Positions 16,904-24,351 of a stretch of DNA of 32,669 bases are shown one piece after another; the stretch's first letter is position 1, and each line of letters opens with the position of its first letter. The stretch is taken from NCBI RefSeq assembly GCF_027486195.1, contig NZ_JAIXPP010000113.1, forward strand, positions 1-32,669. The letters run 5' to 3'. A model generated the notes under the pieces. The model worked only from the letters and a program-made list of their open reading frames with translations. It was not told the origin of the DNA and made no database searches. This DNA comes from Novosphingobium sp. GTDB lineage: Bacteria; Pseudomonadota; Alphaproteobacteria; Sphingomonadales; Sphingomonadaceae. The position numbers and the translations under genes are program-made.

Positions 16904-18034
16904 ATGGCCCGACGCTCTCTTGCCTTTATCGCCCCGCTTGCGCTTGTGCCAGCCCTGTTCGGTTGCAGCCCTGCTGCACCCCCTGCGCCGCCCCCGGTTT
17001 CTGCGGAAGCGCTCAAGGCGGTCTCGGCCAATCCCGGCGTACCGCGCGAAGAACTGGCGCGCCGGGTCGATGCGCTGTTCAACGAGTCAGACGCGGCCGA
17101 AACACGCTCCGTGATCGTGATGCAAGGCGGGCGCGTCATCGCCGAGCGGTATGCGCCGGGCTATCACGAGAACACCCGCTTCGTGAGCTGGTCGATGGCC
17201 AAGTCGATCACCGGTGTCATGATCGGGATGCTGATTTCGGATGGCCGGCTGCGGTTGGACGAGCCGGCACCCATTCCCGCCTGGCAGCGCCCCGGTGATC
17301 CGCGCGGCGAGATCACGCTGCGCCAGCTGCTCCAGATGCGCTCCGGCCTGCGCCATGCCGAAGCCGTTGCGCCGCCATGGAAATCCGATGAAGTACGCAT
17401 GCTGTTCCTTGATGGACGTGACGCGATGGCGCGCTATGCAGAGGACCAGCCGCTGCAGTATGAGCCGGGCCGCAAGTGGGTCTACTCGACAGCGACAAGC
17501 GTCATTCTCGCCGATCTCGCCGCGCGCGTGCTCTCACCAGCACCTGACCCCGAAAGCCGCCGCCGCGCGGTTGCGGAGTACCTGAGGACGCGCTTGTTCG
17601 ACCCGGTCGGCATGCGCTCGATGGTGCCGGAGTTCGACGCATCAGGCACCCTGATCGGCGGCAGCCTGATTCACGGCACGGCGCGCGATTGGGCGCGCTT
17701 CGGCGAATTCCTGCGCAATCGCGGCGCCGTGGCGGGTGCACAGCTCGTCCCCCGCCAGTGGATCGATTTCATGGTCACCCCGTCTCCGCGCGAAGCGCAG
17801 TACGGCGCACAGATCTGGCTCAACCGTACGCCGACAACGGGCAAACCCGCCCTGTTCCCGGAACGCGGCCCGCGCGACCTGTTCGCCTGCCTTGGTCACC
17901 TTGGCCAGTATGTGCTGGTCTCACCATCACGCCAACTCGTCGTCGTCCGTCTCGGCAAGACGCAGGAAGACCAGCTCGATCCGGTAACCGCACGTCTGGG
18001 AGCGCTTGTCGCGCTGTTTCCGCGAAGCCGGTAG
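16904..18034 (+). CDS. Lipoprotein serine hydrolase, beta-lactamase/class C PBP superfamily
   Basis: 376 residues from ATG 16904. The N-terminus is a lipoprotein signal with lipobox ALFGC (C21), so the protein is lipidated and tethered to a membrane. The catalytic SxxK is S97-M-A-K100 (SWSMAKSITG); the general base is Y194 in WVYSTATSV. The third motif region is CLGHLGQYVLVSP. It is related in fold to the hydrolase at 3837-5024 but clearly a different branch: a conserved RLFDPVGMRSMVPEFD and a short spacer between lipobox and active site. The substrate is unknown; esterase, amidase or peptidase activity are all possible. No good ribosome binding site precedes the start. The gap to the divergent small membrane protein gene is 33 bases, so promoters must overlap coding sequence. 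Confidence 0.9.
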   Translation: MARRSLAFIAPLALVPALFGCSPAAPPAPPPVSAEALKAVSANPGVPREELARRVDALFNESDAAETRSVIVMQGGRVIAERYAPGYHENTRFVSWSMAKSITGVMIGMLISDGRLRLDEPAPIPAWQRPGDPRGEITLRQLLQMRSGLRHAEAVAPPWKSDEVRMLFLDGRDAMARYAEDQPLQYEPGRKWVYSTATSVILADLAARVLSPAPDPESRRRAVAEYLRTRLFDPVGMRSMVPEFDASGTLIGGSLIHGTARDWARFGEFLRNRGAVAGAQLVPRQWIDFMVTPSPREAQYGAQIWLNRTPTTGKPALFPERGPRDLFACLGHLGQYVLVSPSRQLVVVRLGKTQEDQLDPVTARLGALVALFPRSR

Positions 18035-18040
18035 GCCCCT

Positions 18041-19015
18041 TCAGCGCCGGGCAGGCGCGCCCTGGGCCAGCAGCGCGGGGCTGGTACCATCCGGCGCGGA
18101 CGCAAGCAGATCCTGCGCACCGAGCGCTGCCTCATCGACATGGCCATCGGGATCGGGATGGATCAGGATCTCGACACCCGGGAATGCTTCGAGCAGTTTT
18201 GCCTCGATCTCGTCCATGACCCGGTGCGCTTCGGTCACGGTCATGCGTCCATCGACCCAGACGTGAAACTGCACGAAATCGCGGTTGCCGCTGGTGCGGG
18301 TGCGAAGATCGTGCAAGCCCTTGAGCTCCGGATGCTGGGCAACGACCGCAAGAAACCGCTCGCGCTTTTCGAGCGGCCATTCGTGATCCATCAATTGCTC
18401 GATCGCGGCCTGCGATGCCCCCCAGGCGCCCCAGCCCAGCCACAGCGCAATGCCGAAAGCAAACACGGCATCCGCACCGGCCAGGCCCAGCCAATGATCG
18501 AGTGCCAGTGCGGCAATCACCGCGATATTCAGCACCAGATCCGATGAATAGTGTAGATTGTCCGTCGCAATGGCGAGGCTGCCCGTCGTCCGGATCACGC
18601 GGCGCTGATAGCCAAGCAGAAAGAACGTCGCCGCAATCGCAACGAGGGAAACCAGCATGCCGGCTTCCGCATCGGCGGGGCGTCCGCCGCCGAGAAACTC
18701 ATCGACGGCACGCCATGCAAGGCCAAGCGCCGAAAGCGAGATCAGCACAACCTGGAACATGGCCGTCAGAGCCTCGGCTTTGCCATGACCGAACCGGTGG
18801 TTTGCGTCTGCAGGCTGCGCGCCGATCCAGACACCGAGCAGCGTCGCCAGACTGGCGACCAGATCGAGCCCGGTATCGGCAAGGCTGCCGAGCATGGCCG
18901 TGGAGCCAGTGGTGACCGCCGCATAGCCCTTCATCGCCAGCAGCATCGCCGCAACAGCGATGCTGGCGTAAGCAGCACGGCGATTGAGCTCGCCGTGATC
19001 GGGGCTGCGGGTCAT
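18041..19015 (-). CDS. Cation diffusion facilitator (Zn/Fe/Cd exporter), FieF/YiiP-like
   Basis: 324 residues from ATG 19015, preceded at 5 bases by AGGA. Proton-coupled exporter of divalent metals in the inner membrane. Six transmembrane helices are predicted, and the metal sites line up with YiiP: site A D47, D51, H155, D159 (SLADTGLD and DNLHYSSD) and site B D70, H73, H77 (DANHRFGHGKAEA). The cytoplasmic C-terminal domain follows (DFVQFHVWVDG, then VEILIHPDPDG). A roughly 25-residue Ala/Pro tail beyond that domain has no motif. It lies 25 bases downstream of pdxH and probably shares its mRNA. It converges on the serine hydrolase gene with 6 bases between stops. The metal preference cannot be determined. 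Confidence 0.93.
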   Translation of the reverse strand: MTRSPDHGELNRRAAYASIAVAAMLLAMKGYAAVTTGSTAMLGSLADTGLDLVASLATLLGVWIGAQPADANHRFGHGKAEALTAMFQVVLISLSALGLAWRAVDEFLGGGRPADAEAGMLVSLVAIAATFFLLGYQRRVIRTTGSLAIATDNLHYSSDLVLNIAVIAALALDHWLGLAGADAVFAFGIALWLGWGAWGASQAAIEQLMDHEWPLEKRERFLAVVAQHPELKGLHDLRTRTSGNRDFVQFHVWVDGRMTVTEAHRVMDEIEAKLLEAFPGVEILIHPDPDGHVDEAALGAQDLLASAPDGTSPALLAQGAPARR

Positions 19016-19040
19016 GTCCATCCTGAAATCGTGCTGTCTC

Positions 19041-19670
19041 TTACGGATAAAGCAGCGAACTGGCCCACTGGTTCCCGTCGAGACGGGTGAAACGGCGGCG
19101 TTCGTGGAGGCGGAAGGCACGGTCCTGCCAGAATTCGATCGCATGAGGCGTCACGCGGTAGCCGGACCAATGTGCCGGGCGCGGCACCGATCCATCAGGA
19201 TACTCGGCCCGCAATGCTTCGACCCGCGCCATGTAATCCTCGCGCGAGGGTAGGGGACGAGACTGATCAGACGCTGCCGAGCCAAGCCGCGATTCGGGAT
19301 GGCGGCTGGCGAAGTAGGCGTCCGCTTCGGCAGGGGTGACTTCCTTGATCGTCCCTTCGATCCGCACCTGCCGGCGCAGGCTCTTCCAGTGGAAGAGCAG
19401 TGCGACCTGGGGATTGGCCGCCAGTTCCCCGCCCTTGCGGCTTTCGAAATTGGTGTAGAAGACAAATCCGTCAGATCCGTGGCCCTTGAGCAGAACCATG
19501 CGCACCGAAGGAGCCGCGCCCGGCGTTGCCGTCGCCAGCGCCATAGCATTCGGATCGTTGGGCTCGCTCGCCTTCGCTTCGCTAAACCACGCCTCGAAAA
19601 TCGCGAAGGGATCAGACCCGGGAATGGCATCGTCGTTCATATCGGTGGGCACGGCTTGGGTCCTGTCCAT
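19041..19670 (-). CDS. pdxH: Pyridoxamine 5'-phosphate oxidase
   Basis: FMN enzyme that oxidises pyridoxamine or pyridoxine 5'-phosphate to pyridoxal 5'-phosphate, the last step of vitamin B6 synthesis and salvage. 209 residues, a normal length. Family motifs are PSVRMVLLKG, FVFYTNFESRKGGELAANP (FMN binding), LFHWKSLRRQVRIEG, and the C-terminal IEFWQDRAFRLHERRRF with WASSLLYP at the very end. The start at ATG 19670 is preceded only by CTGGA; ATG 19640 would also leave an intact enzyme. First gene of a likely two-gene unit with the metal exporter; divergent from the J-domain gene across 99 bases. Confidence 0.97.
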   Translation of the reverse strand: MDRTQAVPTDMNDDAIPGSDPFAIFEAWFSEAKASEPNDPNAMALATATPGAAPSVRMVLLKGHGSDGFVFYTNFESRKGGELAANPQVALLFHWKSLRRQVRIEGTIKEVTPAEADAYFASRHPESRLGSAASDQSRPLPSREDYMARVEALRAEYPDGSVPRPAHWSGYRVTPHAIEFWQDRAFRLHERRRFTRLDGNQWASSLLYP

Positions 19671-19753
19671 TCCAGATAACGGTCATTCAGATGCGTTCGC
19701 TCTAGCTTAGCCGAGCCTGAGTGCAAAGCGAGCCTTGCGGGTAGGCGGGCGTG

Positions 19754-19769
19754 ACCCTAGCTAGAGGGT
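19754..19769 (+). promoter_or_regulatory. Small hairpin enclosing the Shine-Dalgarno of the J-domain gene
   Basis: ACCCT (19754-19758) pairs with AGGGT (19765-19769) around AGCTAG. The right arm contains the AGAGGG ribosome binding site and ends directly at ATG 19770. For a chaperone gene this could be a simple temperature-sensitive switch, but a 5-bp stem is short and such matches arise easily. Confidence 0.35.
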
Positions 19770-20720
19770 ATGGCTGATCCTTATTCCATTCTTGGCGTGC
19801 CGCGCACCGCGAGCGAGAAGGACATCAAGTCCGCCTATCGCACGCTGGCAAAGGAACTGCACCCCGATCGCAATGCAGGAAAGCCGAACGCGGCGGAGCG
19901 CTTCGCCGAAGTGACGCAGGCGTACGACCTGCTTTCCGACAAGGACAAACGTGCCCGGTTCGATCGGGGGGAGATCGATGCGGACGGAAATCCGGCTGGT
20001 CCCTTCGGCTTCGGTGGCGGCGCGGGCGGCGGTTTTGCCGGGGCACAGCGCGGCTATCGCCATGATGGCTTCGAAGGGTTTGGCGGTGGCGGCAGCAGCA
20101 GCGAAGGCATCGATCTTGGCGACATCTTCGAAGGCCTGTTCGGTGGGCGCGGCGGGATGGGCGCTGGCCCCGGCGCAGGCGCGCGGCGCCGCCCGGCTCC
20201 GCGCGGCGCGAACGTCACCTATGCACTCAAGGTTCCTTTCAATGAGGCAGCCCGCCGTGAACCGCAGCGGGTTACTCTGGCCGATGGCAAAACCATCGAC
20301 CTCAAGCTGCCACCCGGCCTGATCGATGGGCAGCAGGTCCGCCTCGGCGGCAAGGGCGAACAGGGACCCGGCGGGTTCGGCGATGCCATCGTGACGATCG
20401 AAATCCAGCCCAGCCCCCATTTCGAGCGAGATGGCGACAATATCCTGCTCGAAGTGCCGATCAGTCTCGATGAGGCGATCGAGGGCGCGAAGGTGCGTAT
20501 CCCGACGGTTGAAGGACCGGTGATGATGACCGTCGCGCCGGGCAGCACCAGCGGCAAGACGCTCCGGCTCAAGGGCCGCGGCTTCACGCGCAAGAACGGC
20601 GAGCGCGGGGACCAGTTGGTAACGCTACTGATCGACATCCCGGCCGACGATCCCGACCTCAAGGCCCGCCTGGAGGGATGGCGCGACAGCCGCGACTTGC
20701 GCGCCAGGTTTGCAGTCTAG
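19770..20720 (+). CDS. J-domain co-chaperone, class B (CbpA/DnaJ-like, no zinc finger)
   Basis: 316 residues. Stimulates the ATPase of an Hsp70 (DnaK) and delivers clients. The J domain occupies residues 1-66 with the essential HPD at 31-33 (KELHPDRNAG). It is followed by a Gly/Phe-rich linker (about 75-145, many GFGGG repeats), then two C-terminal beta-sandwich client-binding domains (from NVTYALKVPF) that include VTLADGKTIDLKLPPG and LRLKGRGF. No CxxCxGxG zinc-finger repeats are present, so this is not DnaJ itself. ATG 19770 directly follows a ribosome binding site AGAGGG that lies in a small hairpin. The next gene begins 4 bases after the stop, suggesting one transcription unit with the YihY-type gene and probably fabI. 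Confidence 0.94.
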   Translation: MADPYSILGVPRTASEKDIKSAYRTLAKELHPDRNAGKPNAAERFAEVTQAYDLLSDKDKRARFDRGEIDADGNPAGPFGFGGGAGGGFAGAQRGYRHDGFEGFGGGGSSSEGIDLGDIFEGLFGGRGGMGAGPGAGARRRPAPRGANVTYALKVPFNEAARREPQRVTLADGKTIDLKLPPGLIDGQQVRLGGKGEQGPGGFGDAIVTIEIQPSPHFERDGDNILLEVPISLDEAIEGAKVRIPTVEGPVMMTVAPGSTSGKTLRLKGRGFTRKNGERGDQLVTLLIDIPADDPDLKARLEGWRDSRDLRARFAV

Positions 20721-20724
20721 CACA

Positions 20725-21771
20725 ATGGATGGCGACGCCGTGGTGCGGCCGCCCCCCGGCACCGCCGCGACAAGCCGGCCGGTGGCAGACCTCTCGCCCG
20801 AAGCGAGGCGGCGTGCGGCGCTGGCGCAGATTCCCGACCTCGCCGACAGGCGCGGCCCTCGCTCGCTTCGTGTCCGCTCGCTCGAAGTGCTCCGCAGAAT
20901 GTGGAAAGGGGTGATTTACGACGGCACGATCCATGCTGGCAACTTCGCCTACATGGTGCTCATCGCCCTGTTTCCATTCTTCATCACCGGCGCTGCGATG
21001 TTCTCGCTGGTGGGCGAGGCAAACGACCGGACCGCGGCGGTTAACACCGTTTTGATGGCCATGCCGCCAGTGGTTGCAAACGTGCTCTCGCCTGTCGCCC
21101 ATGCCGTGATCGAGGCGCGGACCGGTGGCTTGCTGTGGATCGGCGGCCTTGTCGGCCTATGGACGGTTGGCAGTCTGGTCGAGACGATCCGGGATATCCT
21201 GCGACGAGCCTACGGTACCGGTCTGGTCCATGCGTTCTGGCGCTACCGGCTGATGTCGACCGGGCTGATCATCGCGTCGGTCGTGCTGATTCTCGTTTCG
21301 ATCGCCGCGCAGGTGCTGATCGGCACCGTGATGGAGACGGTGACGACCTTTCTGCCCAGAGCGACAAACCTGGTCGACACGCTGGCGTTATACCGCGTGA
21401 TCCCCGCACTTGTGCTGTTCGGTTCGCTATGGCTGCTCTTCATCTCGTTGACCCCGGGAGCCTACAGCGCCCGGATCTATCCAAAGTGGCCAGGTGCGGT
21501 CTTCGTCACGCTGTGGTGGCTGGCCGTCACCACGATCTTGCCCAAGCTGCTGCGGCACATGTTCGTCTACGATCTGACCTACGGAAGCCTTGCCGGGGTG
21601 ATGATCACGCTTTTCTTTTTTTGGCTGATTGGCCTAGGGATGGTCATAGGAGCCGAACTCAACGCTGCTCTGGCCGAAGCGCCGGAAGAGCGGGACCTGG
21701 TTGGGCAGTCCGACAACCGGGCTCGCGCCGCGAAAGCAGGTGCGACCTTCCAGACGCAACAGGATGAGTGA
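20725..21771 (+). CDS. YihY/UPF0761 family integral membrane protein
   Basis: 348 residues from ATG 20725; a TTG at 20710 would overlap the J-domain gene. About 60 cytoplasmic N-terminal residues precede six transmembrane helices (for example NFAYMVLIALFPFFITGAAM, then LVGLWTVGSLVETIRDILRRAYG, and GVMITLFFFWLIGLGMVIGAELNAAL). The family (formerly annotated ribonuclease BN by mistake) has no settled function. The GAELNAAL segment ending the last helix is a family hallmark. The C-terminal 30 residues are polar. It starts 4 bases after the J-domain gene and ends 13 bases before fabI, so the three are probably co-transcribed. A link to envelope lipid metabolism is plausible from the fabI context but unproved. 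Confidence 0.93.
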   Translation: MDGDAVVRPPPGTAATSRPVADLSPEARRRAALAQIPDLADRRGPRSLRVRSLEVLRRMWKGVIYDGTIHAGNFAYMVLIALFPFFITGAAMFSLVGEANDRTAAVNTVLMAMPPVVANVLSPVAHAVIEARTGGLLWIGGLVGLWTVGSLVETIRDILRRAYGTGLVHAFWRYRLMSTGLIIASVVLILVSIAAQVLIGTVMETVTTFLPRATNLVDTLALYRVIPALVLFGSLWLLFISLTPGAYSARIYPKWPGAVFVTLWWLAVTTILPKLLRHMFVYDLTYGSLAGVMITLFFFWLIGLGMVIGAELNAALAEAPEERDLVGQSDNRARAAKAGATFQTQQDE

Positions 21772-21784
21772 AGCAAGAGGTCGC

Positions 21785-22618
21785 ATGACAGGACTTATGA
21801 AGGGAAAGCGCGGCCTGATCATGGGCCTCGCCAATGACAAGTCGCTCGCATGGGGGATTGCCCGCAAGTTGCACGAGCAAGGCGCCGAGCTCGCTTTTTC
21901 CTATCAGGGGGAAGCGCTCGAAAAGCGGGTGCGTCCGCTGGCCGCCAGCCTTGGCAGCGATTTCCTGCTCGAATGCGATGTTTCCGACATGGCCGCGCTT
22001 GATACTGCTTTCGACACGCTGGCCGCGCGTTGGCCCAAGATCGACTTCCTCGTCCACGCGATCGGCTTTTCGGACAAGACCGAGCTGCGGGGCAAGTTCA
22101 TGGACACCTCGCTCGACAACTTCCTGACGACCATGAACATCTCGGTCTACAGCATGGTCGCCGTGACCCGGCGCGCGGCTGCGATGATGCCGCAAGTGGA
22201 AGACGAGAACGGTGTGGCGAGCGGTGGGGGCTCCATCCTGACGCTGACCTATTACGGCGCCGAAAAGGTTGTTCCGCACTACAATGTCATGGGCGTCGCC
22301 AAGGCCGCGCTTGAGGCAAGCGTGCGCTACCTCGCCAACGACTGCGGCCCGCAGGGCATCCGCGTCAACGCGCTGTCTGCCGGTCCGATCAAGACGCTCG
22401 CGGCAAGCGGAATCGGCGATTTCCGCTATATTCTGAAGTGGAACGAGCTCAATTCACCGCTGCGGCGCAATGTCACGATCGACGATGTTGGCGGAGCCGG
22501 CCTATACCTGCTGTCCGACCTCTCCTCAGGCGTGACGGGCGAAGTGCATCATGTTGATTCGGGTTATCACACCGTCGGCATGAAGCAGGAAGACGCACCG
22601 GATATCGCGCTGGGCTGA
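21785..22618 (+). CDS. fabI: Enoyl-[acyl-carrier-protein] reductase (NADH), FabI
   Basis: Catalyses the last reduction in each cycle of type II fatty acid synthesis; target of triclosan in many bacteria. 277 residues from ATG 21785, which has AAGAGG 4 bases upstream (MKGKRG at 21797 is an alternative). The atypical SDR nucleotide motif is GLANDKSLAWGIA. The catalytic tyrosines and lysine lie in TYYGAEKVVPHYNVMGVAK, with the Y-x6-K form characteristic of FabI, not of FabG. GQ/RVNALSAGPIKTLAASG and the C-terminal GEVHHVDSGYH complete the match. Third gene of the probable J-protein/YihY/fabI unit. Confidence 0.97.
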   Translation: MTGLMKGKRGLIMGLANDKSLAWGIARKLHEQGAELAFSYQGEALEKRVRPLAASLGSDFLLECDVSDMAALDTAFDTLAARWPKIDFLVHAIGFSDKTELRGKFMDTSLDNFLTTMNISVYSMVAVTRRAAAMMPQVEDENGVASGGGSILTLTYYGAEKVVPHYNVMGVAKAALEASVRYLANDCGPQGIRVNALSAGPIKTLAASGIGDFRYILKWNELNSPLRRNVTIDDVGGAGLYLLSDLSSGVTGEVHHVDSGYHTVGMKQEDAPDIALG

Positions 22619-22635
22619 CGGAAGCCCACAGATCG

Positions 22636-23238
22636 TCAGGGCTGGGGCGGAGTGGTCAAAGGCGCGGCAGACGAAGGCGCCGCCGGCGCGGCTGGCATCG
22701 TCTCACCGTCGCGCTCGCGCTTGAGTTTTGCCTCGTACTCCTTCTCGAGCACTTCGACCCGCGCTTGCTCTGCCGCAGTGTCGGCATCGATCGTTTTGAG
22801 CCGCTTTGCGCGCTCCTCTTCGATGAGCTTGCCGAACTGAACATCGCTGCTCTGCTTCTTTTCGGCGTAGGCGCTGTTGATGAGCTGCGACATGCAGCCA
22901 GTGGCGCCGCCTGCGCCGACCGGCGAACAGGAATTGGTACCGAAGGCTCCCACGGTCTCGTAAGCCTTCACGCGCTGGGTCCAGCCCTGATTGACCGAAT
23001 CATTGGGATTGTCGCGCAGCGGCTTGGGAATGCGGAACCGCTCGGATTCGTCCTTGCGGGCACAGACCGTGATCGAGCCATCGGACGAAGCCGGGCAGGG
23101 ATCGTCCCCATAGACGATCAGCTGGTTGATCTTCTCGGTCGGATTGTCCCGCGTCTGCGCGGCAACGGGCAACGGCGCTCCAAGCAGCGCGACGAAAACC
23201 AATGCAGGGGCAAGGGCGGCGGCAGAACGGCGCTTCAT
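22636..23238 (-). CDS. Exported protein of unknown function, sphingomonad type
   Basis: 200 residues. A signal peptide is clear: KRR, hydrophobic ALAPALVFVALLGAP, then cleavage after PVAAQ or VAA. The mature part begins with a conserved-looking block (QLIVYGDDPCPASSDGSITVCARK) holding two Cys that may form a disulfide, followed by RFRIPKPLRDNPNDSVNQ. A second Cys pair lies in CSPVGAGGATGC. The C-terminal third is charged and probably a coiled coil (EEERAKRLKTIDADTAAEQARVEV... region), ending in a Pro/Ala-rich tail. I do not recognise a named domain; I have an impression of similar proteins in other sphingomonads, unverified. It converges with fabI; a 105-base gap separates it from coq7, and it probably has its own promoter. 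Confidence 0.85.
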   Translation of the reverse strand: MKRRSAAALAPALVFVALLGAPLPVAAQTRDNPTEKINQLIVYGDDPCPASSDGSITVCARKDESERFRIPKPLRDNPNDSVNQGWTQRVKAYETVGAFGTNSCSPVGAGGATGCMSQLINSAYAEKKQSSDVQFGKLIEEERAKRLKTIDADTAAEQARVEVLEKEYEAKLKRERDGETMPAAPAAPSSAAPLTTPPQP

Positions 23239-23343
23239 TGCAGGTAAGCTCCAGCTTGGGGGGTCATGCCGGTCGATATAGGGCCTCTACCGCGTGAACG
23301 ATAGCTGAAGTCCATGCCTTGCGGTGGATCAAGCCTTGCGCGG

Positions 23344-23856
23344 TCAGATACGTTTCGAGACGGCGATGGCCACGCGGCAGCCCATGCGGATTGCATTGAA
23401 CAGCAGCGGATAGGCCGGCGCCCGCTCTGCGCCGGATGCCAGCGCCGTATCGCGATGCTCGCGCTCGTCATCACGAAACTCGCGGATCATCCCGGAAAGC
23501 TCCGGATCATCTTCACCGAGTTGTTCAAGCTGCTCGGTGTAATGACGGTCGATCTCTGTTTCGATCGCGGCGGTGCAGGCCATCGCCGCTTCGGGGCCAA
23601 TCAGCGCGGTGGCGGCGCCAAGCGCAAAGCCGGCAGCGGACCAGAGCGGTTGCAACGCTGTGGGGCGCACGCCGCGCTTGATCAGCAGGGCATCGAAGCG
23701 TTCGCGGTGCACAGCTTCCTGCTGCGCCATCGCCGCGATCTCACCCGAGATCGACGTGCGGTCTCCCATCACCGCCAGTTGCCCGGCGTAGATGCGGATC
23801 GCGCCGAATTCACCGGCCTGGTTGACCCGCAGCATCACTTCGCGTGTTTCAGTCAT
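23344..23856 (-). CDS. coq7: Demethoxyubiquinone hydroxylase, COQ7/CAT5 type
   Basis: Di-iron monooxygenase that performs the penultimate hydroxylation of ubiquinone synthesis (the role of UbiF in E. coli). 170 residues, as usual for the bacterial enzyme. The carboxylate-bridged iron ligands are visible: E16 (NQAGEFGAIRIY), E47-x-x-H50 (AQQEAVHRERF), E99 in the third helix (AAIETEIDRHY), and E131-x-x-H134 (DDEREHRDTAL). The ATG overlaps the dsbB stop codon (ATGA, 23853-23856), so it is translationally coupled to dsbB and lies last in the - strand envelope operon. The combination makes sense because DsbB passes electrons to ubiquinone. Confidence 0.95.
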   Translation of the reverse strand: MTETREVMLRVNQAGEFGAIRIYAGQLAVMGDRTSISGEIAAMAQQEAVHRERFDALLIKRGVRPTALQPLWSAAGFALGAATALIGPEAAMACTAAIETEIDRHYTEQLEQLGEDDPELSGMIREFRDDEREHRDTALASGAERAPAYPLLFNAIRMGCRVAIAVSKRI

Positions 23857-24347
23857 CGTGAAAGTCCCTTGCTGCGGCGGCCGATAAGCACGAGGATCAG
23901 CGCGGCGCTGGCGACCGAAATCAGGAAATTGAAGCCCGCAAGGCTAATGCCGAACATGGTCCAGGCTGGCGTATCGCACCGGATCAGCGGAGCATTCATG
24001 ATGGACGCAAGCGGATCGTTGCCGAGGCTGGTCGACGAGCAAGCCGTCGGCCCCTGCCACCAGCCGTATTCCACACCCGCGTGAAAGGCGCCGATCGCCC
24101 CGCTGATTCCGATCGCCAGGGCGGCCAGCGCAACCAGCGCTCTGCCGAGGCGCGTTCCCCGGGTGGCAAGCCCGCCCAGCGCGAAGGCAATCGCGGCAAA
24201 ATGGGGATAGCGCTGCCACCAGCACATTTCGCATGGAGCGAGGCCGAAGGCGTATTGCGCGACATACACAGCCGTGATCAGCGCTGCCGGCACCGCCAGT
24301 GCGAGCAGATCGGCGCCCTGCGCAGCGCTTTTGGCAGACGTCACCAC
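23853..24347 (-). CDS. dsbB: Disulfide bond formation protein DsbB
   Basis: Inner-membrane enzyme that reoxidises DsbA and hands electrons to quinone. 164 residues from GTG 24347, four bases after the ctpA stop; a second GTG follows immediately at 24344. Four transmembrane helices. The two functional cysteine pairs are C39-E-M-C42 (first periplasmic loop, LAPCEMCWWQRYPH) and C103/C124 (second loop, TACSS and IRCDTPAW), corresponding to C41/C44 and C104/C130 of E. coli. The typical CxxCWWQRYPH is intact. Co-transcribed with ctpA upstream and coq7 downstream; the ribosome binding site is weak (GCGGTGA), so coupling to ctpA translation is likely. Confidence 0.93.
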   Translation of the reverse strand: MVTSAKSAAQGADLLALAVPAALITAVYVAQYAFGLAPCEMCWWQRYPHFAAIAFALGGLATRGTRLGRALVALAALAIGISGAIGAFHAGVEYGWWQGPTACSSTSLGNDPLASIMNAPLIRCDTPAWTMFGISLAGFNFLISVASAALILVLIGRRSKGLSR

Positions 24348-24351
24348 GGGA

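Noticed and set aside
19681..19769. Heat-shock (sigma-32 type) promoter for the J-domain gene
   Set aside because: No convincing CTTGAA or CCCCAT-like pair at the right spacing could be found in the 99-base divergent gap.
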